Source of the DNA: Photobacterium angustum
GTDB taxonomy: Bacteria > Pseudomonadota > Gammaproteobacteria > Enterobacterales > Vibrionaceae
Length of the DNA: 64,000 bases
Assembly (NCBI RefSeq): GCF_003026365.1
Contig: NZ_PYOM01000019.1
Coordinates: forward strand, 1-64,000
Direction: 5' to 3'
This document shows, one piece after another, positions 52,329 to 61,179 of the stretch. A model generated the notes under the pieces. The model had not been told where the DNA came from. It made no database searches and worked only from the letters and a program-made list of their open reading frames with translations. The number at the start of each line of letters is the position of its first letter. Within the stretch, counting starts at the first letter, position 1. Both the position numbers and the translations under genes were made by a program.

Positions 52329-55223
52329 TCAATTCGTCACCTTGTTAATTATCAACCATTTAGACGTTAACGAAACTAAAGTTGATTTCTCTATGGGTTT
52401 AACAATATAGTCATCCATTATCTCATGTATCTTTGAGACAGTTTTCTCTCCATATTCGCCTGATACGGCAATGATTGGCTTAGTGCTATCTAATTCTTTT
52501 AACTGTTTTGCCGTTTCAATTCCATTCATTCCCGGCATATGAATATCCATAAAAATGAGATCGATATTATTTTTTTTGACTTGTTCTATTGCCTCGTATC
52601 CTGATGCAGCTTGTATAACATTGATCCCTTCTTTAGATAGGTATGCTTTTACTAATAATCTATTAGCGTGCATATCGTCAACAACTAGGACTGTTTTATC
52701 ATTAAGACTTCCTAGTGGGGCAAATTTAGCGTCATTGATTATAACTTCTAATGAACACTCAAAAGCTAATGCTCCGTTAAGTGTATCAATGTAGCCTTGC
52801 GTATACTTAGGAACAGATATACGGTCATTATTCAAATTTATTGAAGTACTATTAAAAATAAAAATCGGTGTTATTTGAGCTAAATAACCATATTTTCCTT
52901 CACGCAGCATACTTATTTGATCGTAATGAGTAATGTAAAGTCGGTGATCTATTACTATAAAATTAAATGGGCGGTCTTTAAGCCTAGTGAAACTAAGGTA
53001 GGGATCATTTGAACATTCAATATCCATATTAAGCCCATTAAAACTCTCGGTAAGTTTTTTACTCAAGCTTGATGCACTTAAAATCAGACATGATTGACCT
53101 GATAAGTGTTGCTTAATTCTCGGGTTAGTTAGTTCACCATTAGACTGAATATTGCTTGCTGGGAAGGTGAGTGTGAACTCGGTGAATTCACCTAAAATAG
53201 AATGGCAAGAGATTGAGCCACTGAACGATTCCATTACTTTCTTACAATAAGCTAAACCAAGACCATTACCTGATACTTTGCCTAAAGAATAAAATTCATC
53301 AAATAAGTTTTCTAATTGCTCTTCTGTAATTCCAGGACCAGTGTCACGAACATGTATTTTATTATGCTTAAGTCCTTTTTCAAATTGAATACTGATATGG
53401 CTCTCAGGAAAAGTATCAAAATAATAGGCCGCATTTTTTAATAAATTGAATAAGACAAAACTAAATAAGGTATCAGAACCATAAAAATAAAAATTATTTG
53501 TGGTCTCAAGATGAATACGTTTCTTATGCTCTTCACTATAAAGACTAAAGTCATTGAGTGCTTGTGAGGTAAGAGAGACAGCAGAGTAATGCTGGAAAAA
53601 TGAAGTACTAATAGAGGAGCCACGTAATTCATCTAAAATAACATCGATAAATTTTGTACCTAATTGTAATGCTTTTTTACCTTCAGATAATTCTTGATGA
53701 ATTTTTTCGATTTCAAGTGTAGCAAGTGAATTTATTGATTCTTTATGTGCGCTTAAGAAATCAGAATCAATCTTCTCAAAGTGATATTTGATTTTTGATA
53801 ATGGGTTACGTATTTCATGCGCGATTGAACCTGCTAGCACTTGGGATTTACGCACTTTTTCTTCTGTGTTGATAAAACGATTAGCTCTTGCAAAAAGTCG
53901 TTGTAGCCCCATTATTTCTTCACAAGAAAATAGTACATTGCTCATTTCTTTAGAGGCTATATAGAAATGAGTTATTTTTTTGCTTTCATCGAGTATAGGA
54001 ACAACTAATGTTACACCTATTTTATGAAGTTGTTCTGAGACGAGATGCAAGTGATTGTCTGCTAGAGCATTATCATTTAATAACGCATCTAGATCTTGTT
54101 TTAATAGAATGTTTCTACCAGTCTTAAAGTAATCTCTTAATAATTGGTTTTTATTTGATACTTGTACAATAAGACCATTATTAGAATGAATTACTGTATT
54201 AAGTTTTGAAATCCCCAAATCTGTTGAAATTTTAAATTCACTTATTATTTTTGTGATATTTTCAACGGGGTTTCCTTTCTTATGATAGATGATTTTATTT
54301 GCAAAGATGCGAACTAAACGTAATGTTCTATGCCAAAAAAAACCAGTAATTAATGTCCATAAAACTAAGAAAAATGGTGTTTCCTTTATGTGATACAGTT
54401 CCAATAATATTACTGGAACTGTATAAAATATGATATTAATAAAAGTGCTTGATGTAATGAATGTTATATATTTTAACGAGTAGAATCTACTGTTAAATAA
54501 GGCGTAGCCTATTAAGAACACTTCAATTACTGATAAAGCTGGAGGTAGCCAAGCAGCTGTAAAGTCATGAAAAATGACTGCTGCTATGAAGTGAATTAAA
54601 AAGGTCGAGGAGATAAAAGCAATTATTCCTGTAATCATGTATTTTGCTTTTACTCTGTTAATACAGGTGTTATTTTTATGGAGGATTAATAAATTTATTA
54701 TTGTTGATAGAAGTATTATTATTAACATTCCAAAGAAAATAAAACTTAACTCTCCAAAATTTATATAAAATACGCCAATTGCCTTAATGTCAATAGATGT
54801 AATATTTATTCTAGGAATTATATTTGTAACCAGTGTTATAATTATACTTGTATATAATAGGAACTTTTGTGTAAATGTGAGACTAAAATTGTCTTTTTTT
54901 GATGTTATTCTACATGAAAACAAGTAAGCAAAAATGAAGGCTAATCCGGAGAAAATGTTCGCAGCAAGAGCTATGTTAACTGCAACTATATCGCTTCTTT
55001 CAATAAGAAGAGATGATTGGAAATAGGCGTTGGATAAAATCCATAATGAAATAAAAGAAGTGTAAATGATATAAGGGAAATATATACGTTTATCATGGGA
55101 AAGTGATGGTTTGCTGTGTAAAAAGCGAGCAAAATATCCAGTCCATACGGCTATTACAGCAGAAATCGCGATCAAAAAGATCGCGATAACATTTGTTGTA
55201 ACAGCTTGATATAAATCAGCCAT
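52329..55223 (-). CDS. luxN: LuxN/AinR-type quorum-sensing hybrid histidine kinase
   Basis: The 964-residue membrane receptor aligns with Vibrio LuxN throughout. An N-terminal sensor of about nine helices (residues 1-315) carries LuxN-like segments such as ISLWILSNAYFQSSLL, AANIFSGLAFIFAYLFSCRI, FTAAWLPPALSVIEVFLIGYAL and SRFYSLKYITFI. The HisKA domain has His468 in IAHEIRNPLSKIKYHFEK. The HATPase has LFNLLKNAAYYFD, RDTGPGI and GNGLGLAYCKKVMESF. The C-terminal receiver has Asp893 in IFMDIHMPGMNG. In Vibrio such kinases switch to phosphatase when an acyl-homoserine lactone binds, feeding LuxU/LuxO. It overlaps luxM by 8 nt (ATGGCTGA). Confidence 0.93.
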   Translation of the reverse strand: MADLYQAVTTNVIAIFLIAISAVIAVWTGYFARFLHSKPSLSHDKRIYFPYIIYTSFISLWILSNAYFQSSLLIERSDIVAVNIALAANIFSGLAFIFAYLFSCRITSKKDNFSLTFTQKFLLYTSIIITLVTNIIPRINITSIDIKAIGVFYINFGELSFIFFGMLIIILLSTIINLLILHKNNTCINRVKAKYMITGIIAFISSTFLIHFIAAVIFHDFTAAWLPPALSVIEVFLIGYALFNSRFYSLKYITFITSSTFINIIFYTVPVILLELYHIKETPFFLVLWTLITGFFWHRTLRLVRIFANKIIYHKKGNPVENITKIISEFKISTDLGISKLNTVIHSNNGLIVQVSNKNQLLRDYFKTGRNILLKQDLDALLNDNALADNHLHLVSEQLHKIGVTLVVPILDESKKITHFYIASKEMSNVLFSCEEIMGLQRLFARANRFINTEEKVRKSQVLAGSIAHEIRNPLSKIKYHFEKIDSDFLSAHKESINSLATLEIEKIHQELSEGKKALQLGTKFIDVILDELRGSSISTSFFQHYSAVSLTSQALNDFSLYSEEHKKRIHLETTNNFYFYGSDTLFSFVLFNLLKNAAYYFDTFPESHISIQFEKGLKHNKIHVRDTGPGITEEQLENLFDEFYSLGKVSGNGLGLAYCKKVMESFSGSISCHSILGEFTEFTLTFPASNIQSNGELTNPRIKQHLSGQSCLILSASSLSKKLTESFNGLNMDIECSNDPYLSFTRLKDRPFNFIVIDHRLYITHYDQISMLREGKYGYLAQITPIFIFNSTSINLNNDRISVPKYTQGYIDTLNGALAFECSLEVIINDAKFAPLGSLNDKTVLVVDDMHANRLLVKAYLSKEGINVIQAASGYEAIEQVKKNNIDLIFMDIHMPGMNGIETAKQLKELDSTKPIIAVSGEYGEKTVSKIHEIMDDYIVKPIEKSTLVSLTSKWLIINKVTN

Positions 55224-56487
55224 GAATGCCTATTCTTTCAAGCTTACGCATACTTATAATCCTTTTGTTGTAACTTCTGAAGTTAGTTTCTTTGAATATT
55301 TTACTCATAACATCAGTTAGAACAATTCCCTGGTATGTTTTTAGTTTAGTTCCTTCAACATGCTGGCTGCAAACAGAAACATATGGGCTTATTTCACAAT
55401 TTTCAGAATTAACTGAACGATAAAAGCCTAATATTGATGGTTGTTCTACTATAGTATAGGCGATCTTTAACCCTATATTAGATAACTCGATGGTCAAATA
55501 CTTAAGTGTTAAGAAAAGATTGAAATTCAGTTTCTCATTTTTCCCACTTATAGCCATTCTTATTATCTCGCATACAAGATCTTTATTCTTTACCGATTGT
55601 AGCATTTTCCTATCTAAATTTTTAATTTCTTTCTCTTGCGCCAAATAATTGACGTTGCCTTTATACATACCGCAATTATTTAAAGTATTAAGCTTCTCAT
55701 TTGATAGTTCAATTGTCCAATTTTCTGTTTGAAAAAACGGTTGAAAAGTTAGCCACTTGTGCTGATTACTCCATCTTTGAATAAGAGCCGTCGATAGCAA
55801 CAATGGTAATTCGCCATTATTTTCTTGGTACAGGATAAAGTGTTCACTGTTTAAAGATACATCTAAACAATAAAGCATTTCATACCAATGCTGTTGTTTG
55901 ATAAATGTTTCTATGTTTATTAGTAGGTTAGCTGAAGGTAGATCCAGTGCAACGTTACTAAATGATGTATGAAATAGTCGGGTATCATTTTCGATGTTAC
56001 TAACAATTTCATATTTATAACTATCATCTTCATCACAGGTATTTGAAAGAGCAAAATATCCAGAATTATGGATATTTTGAGTTTTACTTGCTTTTGACGT
56101 TATTTTATAACATTCATAATTAGCCCAACACTCAAGAATATTATCAAAATATTTAGTTGCACAATTTTCAATAAGTCTAAATAGTGGCGGTAAGCCAAAT
56201 AATAAATTATCACTTATATTTTTTTTAGCTTCATCTGATGTTAATATTGTATATAAATTTCCTTTTAGCTTTTTTTTATTTTGACTATTTTCAATTTCTT
56301 TTATTCGGTATGAGACAATCCTTTGGAAGATATCAATATTTCCGCTTATATCTATGTAAGTATCAATTGTGTATAGAAGTTCATTCTGTTTATTTTTAAT
56401 TACCTTATTACTATTTTTTAATAAGAACTTTAGCTCAAGTTCTACGTGGGCACTATCGTTTAAACTTTTTTCTTTAAGTAAGTACAT
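55216..56487 (-). CDS. luxM: LuxM/AinS-type acyl-homoserine-lactone synthase
   Basis: The 423-residue cytoplasmic protein is assigned to the LuxM/AinS/VanM autoinducer synthase family. The assignment rests on its size, its C-terminal segment (TIVEQPSILGFYRSVNSENC, SPYVSVC, LKTYQGIVLTDVMSKIF, FRSYNKRI) and above all its position directly upstream of and overlapping luxN. These enzymes make AHL signals from SAM and acyl carriers and are unrelated to LuxI. The N-terminal half is poorly conserved and very AT-rich with many Lys/Asn/Ile codons. GAGG lies 8 nt before the ATG. The acyl chain cannot be predicted from sequence. Confidence 0.85.
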   Translation of the reverse strand: MYLLKEKSLNDSAHVELELKFLLKNSNKVIKNKQNELLYTIDTYIDISGNIDIFQRIVSYRIKEIENSQNKKKLKGNLYTILTSDEAKKNISDNLLFGLPPLFRLIENCATKYFDNILECWANYECYKITSKASKTQNIHNSGYFALSNTCDEDDSYKYEIVSNIENDTRLFHTSFSNVALDLPSANLLINIETFIKQQHWYEMLYCLDVSLNSEHFILYQENNGELPLLLSTALIQRWSNQHKWLTFQPFFQTENWTIELSNEKLNTLNNCGMYKGNVNYLAQEKEIKNLDRKMLQSVKNKDLVCEIIRMAISGKNEKLNFNLFLTLKYLTIELSNIGLKIAYTIVEQPSILGFYRSVNSENCEISPYVSVCSQHVEGTKLKTYQGIVLTDVMSKIFKETNFRSYNKRIISMRKLERIGIHG

Positions 56488-56603
56488 TTTCTTAACCTCG
56501 ACTAATAAAGTGTCTAGTTAAGTGTACTTATATGTATTGTTTCTTATAATTATAATTTTGTAAATAAAGTAAAAATTTTAGTTTAATATTTAATGTATAC
56601 GTG

Positions 56604-56626
56604 TTAATGATAAATATATCTTATTA
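56604..56626. promoter_or_regulatory. Possible LuxR/LitR/HapR-type site upstream of luxM
   Basis: TTAATGATAAATATATC (followed by TTATTA) shares the core TGATAAAT-n-TATC with the Vibrio harveyi LuxR-family consensus. It lies about 120-140 bp upstream of luxM and overlaps the last codons of the MFS gene. The surroundings are very AT-rich, so a chance match is quite possible. Confidence 0.35.
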
Positions 56627-57826
56627 TCTTTTATATATAGATATGTAGCTGTAACTAATTAAACTCATTAAACATAGGCTTCCCATTGTTAAATATCCTA
56701 CAGATAAGCCCCATGTCGTTACGCTAAACCCTGCAACTAAGTATGTTATTAACCACCAAAAATGGGTCAATGAAAAATGCGCAGCAAAAAAAGGACCGCT
56801 GTCATTGTCAGAACAAGCATCAGTAATTAATAATCCTGCAGATGTTTGAATACATGACATACCAACTCCCATAGCAAAGCAGACTAAAGTATAACCTACC
56901 CAATTAGGTGTTAACGAGCCGAGTGCAAAGGCAAATATTAACGTCAACATGCCAAGCCAATGAAAACGCTGTGGTCGATATTTATCCAGTAACTTGGGTA
57001 ACAGAAAGGCAATTATCATTGAGCCTAAACCCACAATCATCATAGCTATTGCCGTTTGTGCCTCGTTACCATTAAGAATGTTATGCACATAAACTACGGT
57101 ATTAACTAAAACCATCGCAGATGCACTCGCAGCTGATAGGTAAGCAAACCACAATGATTTAAGAGAGGGATGGTTTAAGTAATTCTTAATGTTTCCTAAT
57201 ACTGATGAAATACTAATCTTGTCAGAACAAACGCTTACGACTTGTGGAAGCTTACACGTCAAGATCAATGCGGCAGAAACAATGAAGGTTACTGCATCAA
57301 ATATAAATAAAGACTTAAACGAAACAACAAGTAAGAAAAGAGCGGTAAGAAGTGGGCTTAATAACTGCTCTAAATCATAAGCCATTCTGCTAATAGACAA
57401 TGCTGTTGTGTATTGGTGCTTAATAGGCAAAATTGTAGGCAGCGTCGATTGAAATAACGGTGTAAAACCTGCGGAGCATGCATTTATAACAAACATGAGT
57501 ACATAGACCTGCCATATTTGTGTCACAAAGGGTAAAGAGATAAACATCACCGCGCGGATAATATCGAGCGCAATTAAGGCCTTTTGCTTAGGTAAGCGAT
57601 GAATAATGACGCCAAAAATAGGAGCTAAGCCAATGTAAGCCAACATTTTTATGGCGAAAGAAATACTCAAAACCATTGCTGCATTATCACCCGCTAAATT
57701 ATAGGCGAGCAGTGCTAAACAAATAGAGCTTATCCCTGTGCCACTTAATGAAATAACCTGAGCTGATAGTAACTTTATATAGTTTGTATTGTGCCACATT
57801 GAAGTGTTCTGACTGCTTGCTTGCAT
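56624..57826 (-). CDS. MFS efflux transporter (EntS-like subfamily)
   Basis: The 400-residue inner-membrane transporter has twelve predicted helices and the MFS_3-type pattern: YIKLLSAQVISLSGTGISSI, the loop FGVIIHRLPKQKALIALDII, and FTPLFQSTLPTILPIKHQYTTALSISRM. Members export small molecules such as siderophores or drugs. The frame opens 18 codons earlier with TTG; the ATG at 57826 is preferred (GGA 6 nt upstream and the first helix placed correctly). It is divergent from a LysR regulator gene 192 nt away, which probably controls it. It lies directly upstream of luxM in the same direction. The substrate is unknown. Confidence 0.82.
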   Translation of the reverse strand: MQASSQNTSMWHNTNYIKLLSAQVISLSGTGISSICLALLAYNLAGDNAAMVLSISFAIKMLAYIGLAPIFGVIIHRLPKQKALIALDIIRAVMFISLPFVTQIWQVYVLMFVINACSAGFTPLFQSTLPTILPIKHQYTTALSISRMAYDLEQLLSPLLTALFLLVVSFKSLFIFDAVTFIVSAALILTCKLPQVVSVCSDKISISSVLGNIKNYLNHPSLKSLWFAYLSAASASAMVLVNTVVYVHNILNGNEAQTAIAMMIVGLGSMIIAFLLPKLLDKYRPQRFHWLGMLTLIFAFALGSLTPNWVGYTLVCFAMGVGMSCIQTSAGLLITDACSDNDSGPFFAAHFSLTHFWWLITYLVAGFSVTTWGLSVGYLTMGSLCLMSLISYSYISIYKR

Positions 57827-58018
57827 AAGGGGTCCGTATAAGGTTTGGCTACATCGCATCAAAAATAATTCATATAACAACCAATAAATGGATGATGGTT
57901 ATTTTGATAATTCGTTAATCTTTTATTTTAGGTATAGAATGCACATCAATGAAATTGAACATTTTAATAAGTTATATTAGTAATATTGATAACTTGGGTA
58001 AGTGGTTGGTTAGGATAA

Positions 58019-58945
58019 ATGAATAAGATAAATTGGCGTGGTATAGACTTAAATCTACTTTTGACCTTTGATGTATTGTTTCAATTTAAAAGTGTTTCTG
58101 CTGCATCTAAGTTTATGAATTTAGGACAACCTGCAACGAGCTATAATCTAAAACGATTACGAGAGTTACTTGATGATCCTTTATTTGAAAGGGTGGGTAA
58201 TACCATGGTTGCCACTAAAAGAGCGAATGAAATAGCACCTAAAGTTGATGCTATTCTGTCTATTATTCGTCAAGATATTTTGCCGATATCTAAGTTCGAT
58301 CCCATAAACTTTGATGGCATGTTTATTGTTGGTCTAAATGATTATGCCGAGCAAATATTTGGCCCCGATATTTTTGATTATCTACAGCAGGTTTCACCCA
58401 AAGCTAAAATCTTATTTAAGCCAGTGGATAATGAAAATGGGGTTCATTTGCTCGAAGAGCACAATACCGACCTTTGCATTGGGGTATTTAACTCATTACC
58501 CGAAAGTGTAGTATCAACCTTCTTGTATCGTGAAAAGCACCTTTGTACCTTTGACAATTCTAAATTAGAAACTCAACTACCGATATCATTAGAGGAATAT
58601 CTACAAGTACCGCAAGTCATTGTTACGGCAAATGAATGCTTAACTACAAAAGTAGATGAAACATTAGCTAATTATGGGATAGAGCGAAATGTTGTTTTAG
58701 GAACCACAAGATTCTTAACCATTCGACGTATGTTATCAGGTAGGAAAATGCTAGCTGTGATGGCTGAAATGGTGGGGCGCTCTGATTTGATTGATGATCA
58801 ACTGACTTTATGTGAGCCACCAATCGATATTCCTGATTTTGATGTCGAAATGATAGGTTTAAAGCGTAATCAACATCATCCGAAGCAAGTGTGGTTATCG
58901 GAAAAGATTAAAAATATTATTCAAACTAAGGTGCAGAAAAAATAG
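58019..58945 (+). CDS. LysR-family transcriptional regulator
   Basis: The 308-residue regulator has an N-terminal winged helix-turn-helix (residues about 8-66: IDLNLLLTFDVLFQFKSVSA, GQPATSYNLKRLRELLDDPL). A LysR substrate-binding domain follows to the end. AGGATAA precedes the ATG. It is divergently paired with the MFS transporter gene, the standard layout for a regulator acting on its neighbour and itself; the effector is unknown. Confidence 0.92.
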   Translation: MNKINWRGIDLNLLLTFDVLFQFKSVSAASKFMNLGQPATSYNLKRLRELLDDPLFERVGNTMVATKRANEIAPKVDAILSIIRQDILPISKFDPINFDGMFIVGLNDYAEQIFGPDIFDYLQQVSPKAKILFKPVDNENGVHLLEEHNTDLCIGVFNSLPESVVSTFLYREKHLCTFDNSKLETQLPISLEEYLQVPQVIVTANECLTTKVDETLANYGIERNVVLGTTRFLTIRRMLSGRKMLAVMAEMVGRSDLIDDQLTLCEPPIDIPDFDVEMIGLKRNQHHPKQVWLSEKIKNIIQTKVQKK

Positions 58946-58981
58946 CTGCGCCTTAGTTTGGATGCATAAAAAGCGTATTGA

Positions 58982-59227
58982 TTACTCGTGATCTGTGCCT
59001 TTAAGTATTTCGTTTAGCTTTTTCAAAATAGTATGAACGGCGTGTCCTTTTGTGACTTCACCACCTTGCTCAACTTCAATTTTCTGTTTGCCGTATAAGC
59101 CGGTTTCTTCTTCAGCGATATGAAGCCAGTCTGGATGCCAGTAAAAAGATTGACCGCCATCTGTGATCCAATTATGTACTCCACAGTTTTCACCACGGTA
59201 GTTAAGATCTTTAGCTTGGTAAGCCAT
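58982..59227 (-). CDS. Small conserved hypothetical protein
   Basis: The 81-residue protein is rich in aromatic and charged residues (NWITDGGQSFYWHPDWLHIA then EEETGLYGKQKIEVEQGGEV), with a helical C-terminus and no signal. AAGGATAAAGT is a good ribosome-binding site for the ATG, supporting a real gene. It was not recognised as a named family. Single gene, convergent with the LysR gene. Confidence 0.7.
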   Translation of the reverse strand: MAYQAKDLNYRGENCGVHNWITDGGQSFYWHPDWLHIAEEETGLYGKQKIEVEQGGEVTKGHAVHTILKKLNEILKGTDHE

Positions 59228-59487
59228 ACTTTATCCTTTGTTTTATAGTCAGTTATTTCAGAACAATATAGAAAATCAGAATACTAAACCGTGATCTAAG
59301 TATAATATTTATAGTGAATGTAACCAATTATTAATGCGTAATGTGATATTCGCTCTCTGTAGTAGTTTTGCGGCAGATTTACAGCACAATGAATGATGTT
59401 AATTTTACGAAATACTTTATTTTAATTACTCATAAATGCGCAATAAACAGGTAATATGGCAGTAAGAATAATTAAGTGGTAACCCTA

Positions 59488-60282
59488 ATGACAACGTCTA
59501 TCAAATTTATTGCTACCGACATGGATGGCACGCTTCTTTGTGATAATAAAATGTTACCTTCAGATTTCTATGAAGTGTTTCAGCAGCTTCAACAAAAAAA
59601 TATCTTATTCTCAGCAGCGTCAGGTCGCCAATATCAAAGCCTTGTTAATACATTTAAACCAGTAAAAGATGAGATGGTGTTTATTGCCGAAAACGGCACT
59701 TTGGTTATGTATAAAGGAAAAGAGATTTACAGTTCTACTATACCTACCGATGAAATCCACACCATTTTACAATCTGTCCAGCAAGTGCCTGATTGTGAGA
59801 TCGTGTTGTGCGGTAAAAACTCAGCTTATACAGAAGCCACCAGCGAACAAGCACTTAATGAAATTCGTAAGTATTATCATAACTTAAAATTGGTTGATGA
59901 TTTGTTTTCTGTCGATGATGAATTTATCAAAATTGCAGTCTTAAACTTCAATGGTACAGAGGAGCATATTTACCCTGTTTTAGCGCCATTATTTGGTGAA
60001 ACGCACCAAGTTGTTGTTAGTGCAAAGATTTGGCTTGATTTAATGCATAAAACAGCGTCAAAAGGCGCTGCAATAAAGCACTTACAAAAAGAATTCGGTT
60101 TTACGTTCGAAGAGAGTATGAGCTTTGGTGATTTCTTCAATGATGTAGAAATGCTTAAAGAAACTTACCATAGCTATGCCATGGAAAATGCACATCCTGA
60201 GATAAAAAAATTAGCTCGATTTGAAGCGCCGAGTAATAACGAACAGGGCGTAATGACGGTTATTAAGAAGACAATATTATAA
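59488..60282 (+). CDS. Cof-type HAD-IIB sugar-phosphatase-like hydrolase
   Basis: The 264-residue cytoplasmic phosphatase has HAD motif I FIATDMDGTLLCDNK, motif II in LFSAASGRQY, the conserved Lys in MHKTASKGAAIKHL and motif IV SFGDFFNDVEML, with a type IIB cap between. It is close to YbiV/YidA-type enzymes that dephosphorylate sugar phosphates or FMN. The start at 59488 (ATG) is preferred to a GTG four codons earlier. Single gene with a terminator shared with the flavin reductase gene. Confidence 0.9.
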   Translation: MTTSIKFIATDMDGTLLCDNKMLPSDFYEVFQQLQQKNILFSAASGRQYQSLVNTFKPVKDEMVFIAENGTLVMYKGKEIYSSTIPTDEIHTILQSVQQVPDCEIVLCGKNSAYTEATSEQALNEIRKYYHNLKLVDDLFSVDDEFIKIAVLNFNGTEEHIYPVLAPLFGETHQVVVSAKIWLDLMHKTASKGAAIKHLQKEFGFTFEESMSFGDFFNDVEMLKETYHSYAMENAHPEIKKLARFEAPSNNEQGVMTVIKKTIL

Positions 60283-60306
60283 TCATCATCTTAATCTAAT
60301 ATTATA

Positions 60307-60342
60307 AGCCTCAATACATTGTATTTAATAATTATTGAGGCT
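60307..60342. terminator. Bidirectional terminator
   Basis: AGCCTCAATA / TATTGAGGCT with a 16-nt loop lies between two convergent genes. Confidence 0.65.
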
Positions 60343-60349
60343 CTACTTT

Positions 60350-61021
60350 TTACTCTTTAATAAAAAAAGTATTACCATCAATATCGAGTGGTACGATAGG
60401 TTTATCGGGTTTTGCGTAACTTAAGCGTCCAACACTTTGCGTTACGTGGTAGTTATCGAGTCCTGAAAGCGTCATTAAGTCTAGGCTTTCAATATTGATA
60501 TAGCCATCTTTTCGTAGCGCGTATTTAGGCAAAATCACTCGCTCAATTTCTCCAATGATCATATGCGTACCATTTGATCGGATCGGTATAATCTCTACTA
60601 GTCTTAAACCTATTTTTATTGGACTCTCTAATACAAATGGCGCATCAAAATGATTGTCATAGAAAGGAGTAAGGCCCGTTTCACTAAACTCCGACACTTC
60701 TTTAGAATAGCGAGCGGATGTTTGATGGGCTCGTTGGTAGAATTCTTCAGATACAGCGTTAATCGTGTATTGTTCTGTTTGTTGGATATTTGTATAAGTG
60801 TGTCGTTCGACAGTATCAGGGCGTAGTATAAAGCCTAATAACGCAGGTGATGATCCAAGATGAATAACTGAGCTAACAATGGCTACATTTTCATTTCCAT
60901 CTTTATCTGTAGTTCCTATAAGGTTGGCGCTTTTAAAACCTGGCAAAGAGTTTATTAGTTGAACTCTTTGGCGTTTTTCCATTGTTTGAATATCACATGA
61001 TGATAATCGAATATTATCCAT
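60350..61021 (-). CDS. Flavin reductase-like FMN-binding protein
   Basis: The 223-residue soluble protein has the flavin-reductase-like split-barrel pattern: SANLIGTTDKDGNENVAIVS then SSVIHLGSSPALLGFILRPD, EQYTINAV, and GEIERVILPKYAL. It is most like the flavoredoxin/DIM6 group that binds FMN and reduces it or passes electrons. GAGGTAATAT lies before the ATG. Its physiological partner is unknown; it is a single gene. Confidence 0.85.
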   Translation of the reverse strand: MDNIRLSSCDIQTMEKRQRVQLINSLPGFKSANLIGTTDKDGNENVAIVSSVIHLGSSPALLGFILRPDTVERHTYTNIQQTEQYTINAVSEEFYQRAHQTSARYSKEVSEFSETGLTPFYDNHFDAPFVLESPIKIGLRLVEIIPIRSNGTHMIIGEIERVILPKYALRKDGYINIESLDLMTLSGLDNYHVTQSVGRLSYAKPDKPIVPLDIDGNTFFIKE

Positions 61022-61179
61022 ATATTACCTCAGGTCTTTAAACGTTAGGTTCAATACGCTTAATAACTGAGTGAGGATCACTTTAATAATTAAGAAATGA
61101 AAGAGTTGTAAAGCCATAGTGAGTTCTGTTTAACTATAAAAAACACTATGGCTGATATTAATCCTGACTTAGTACGTTA

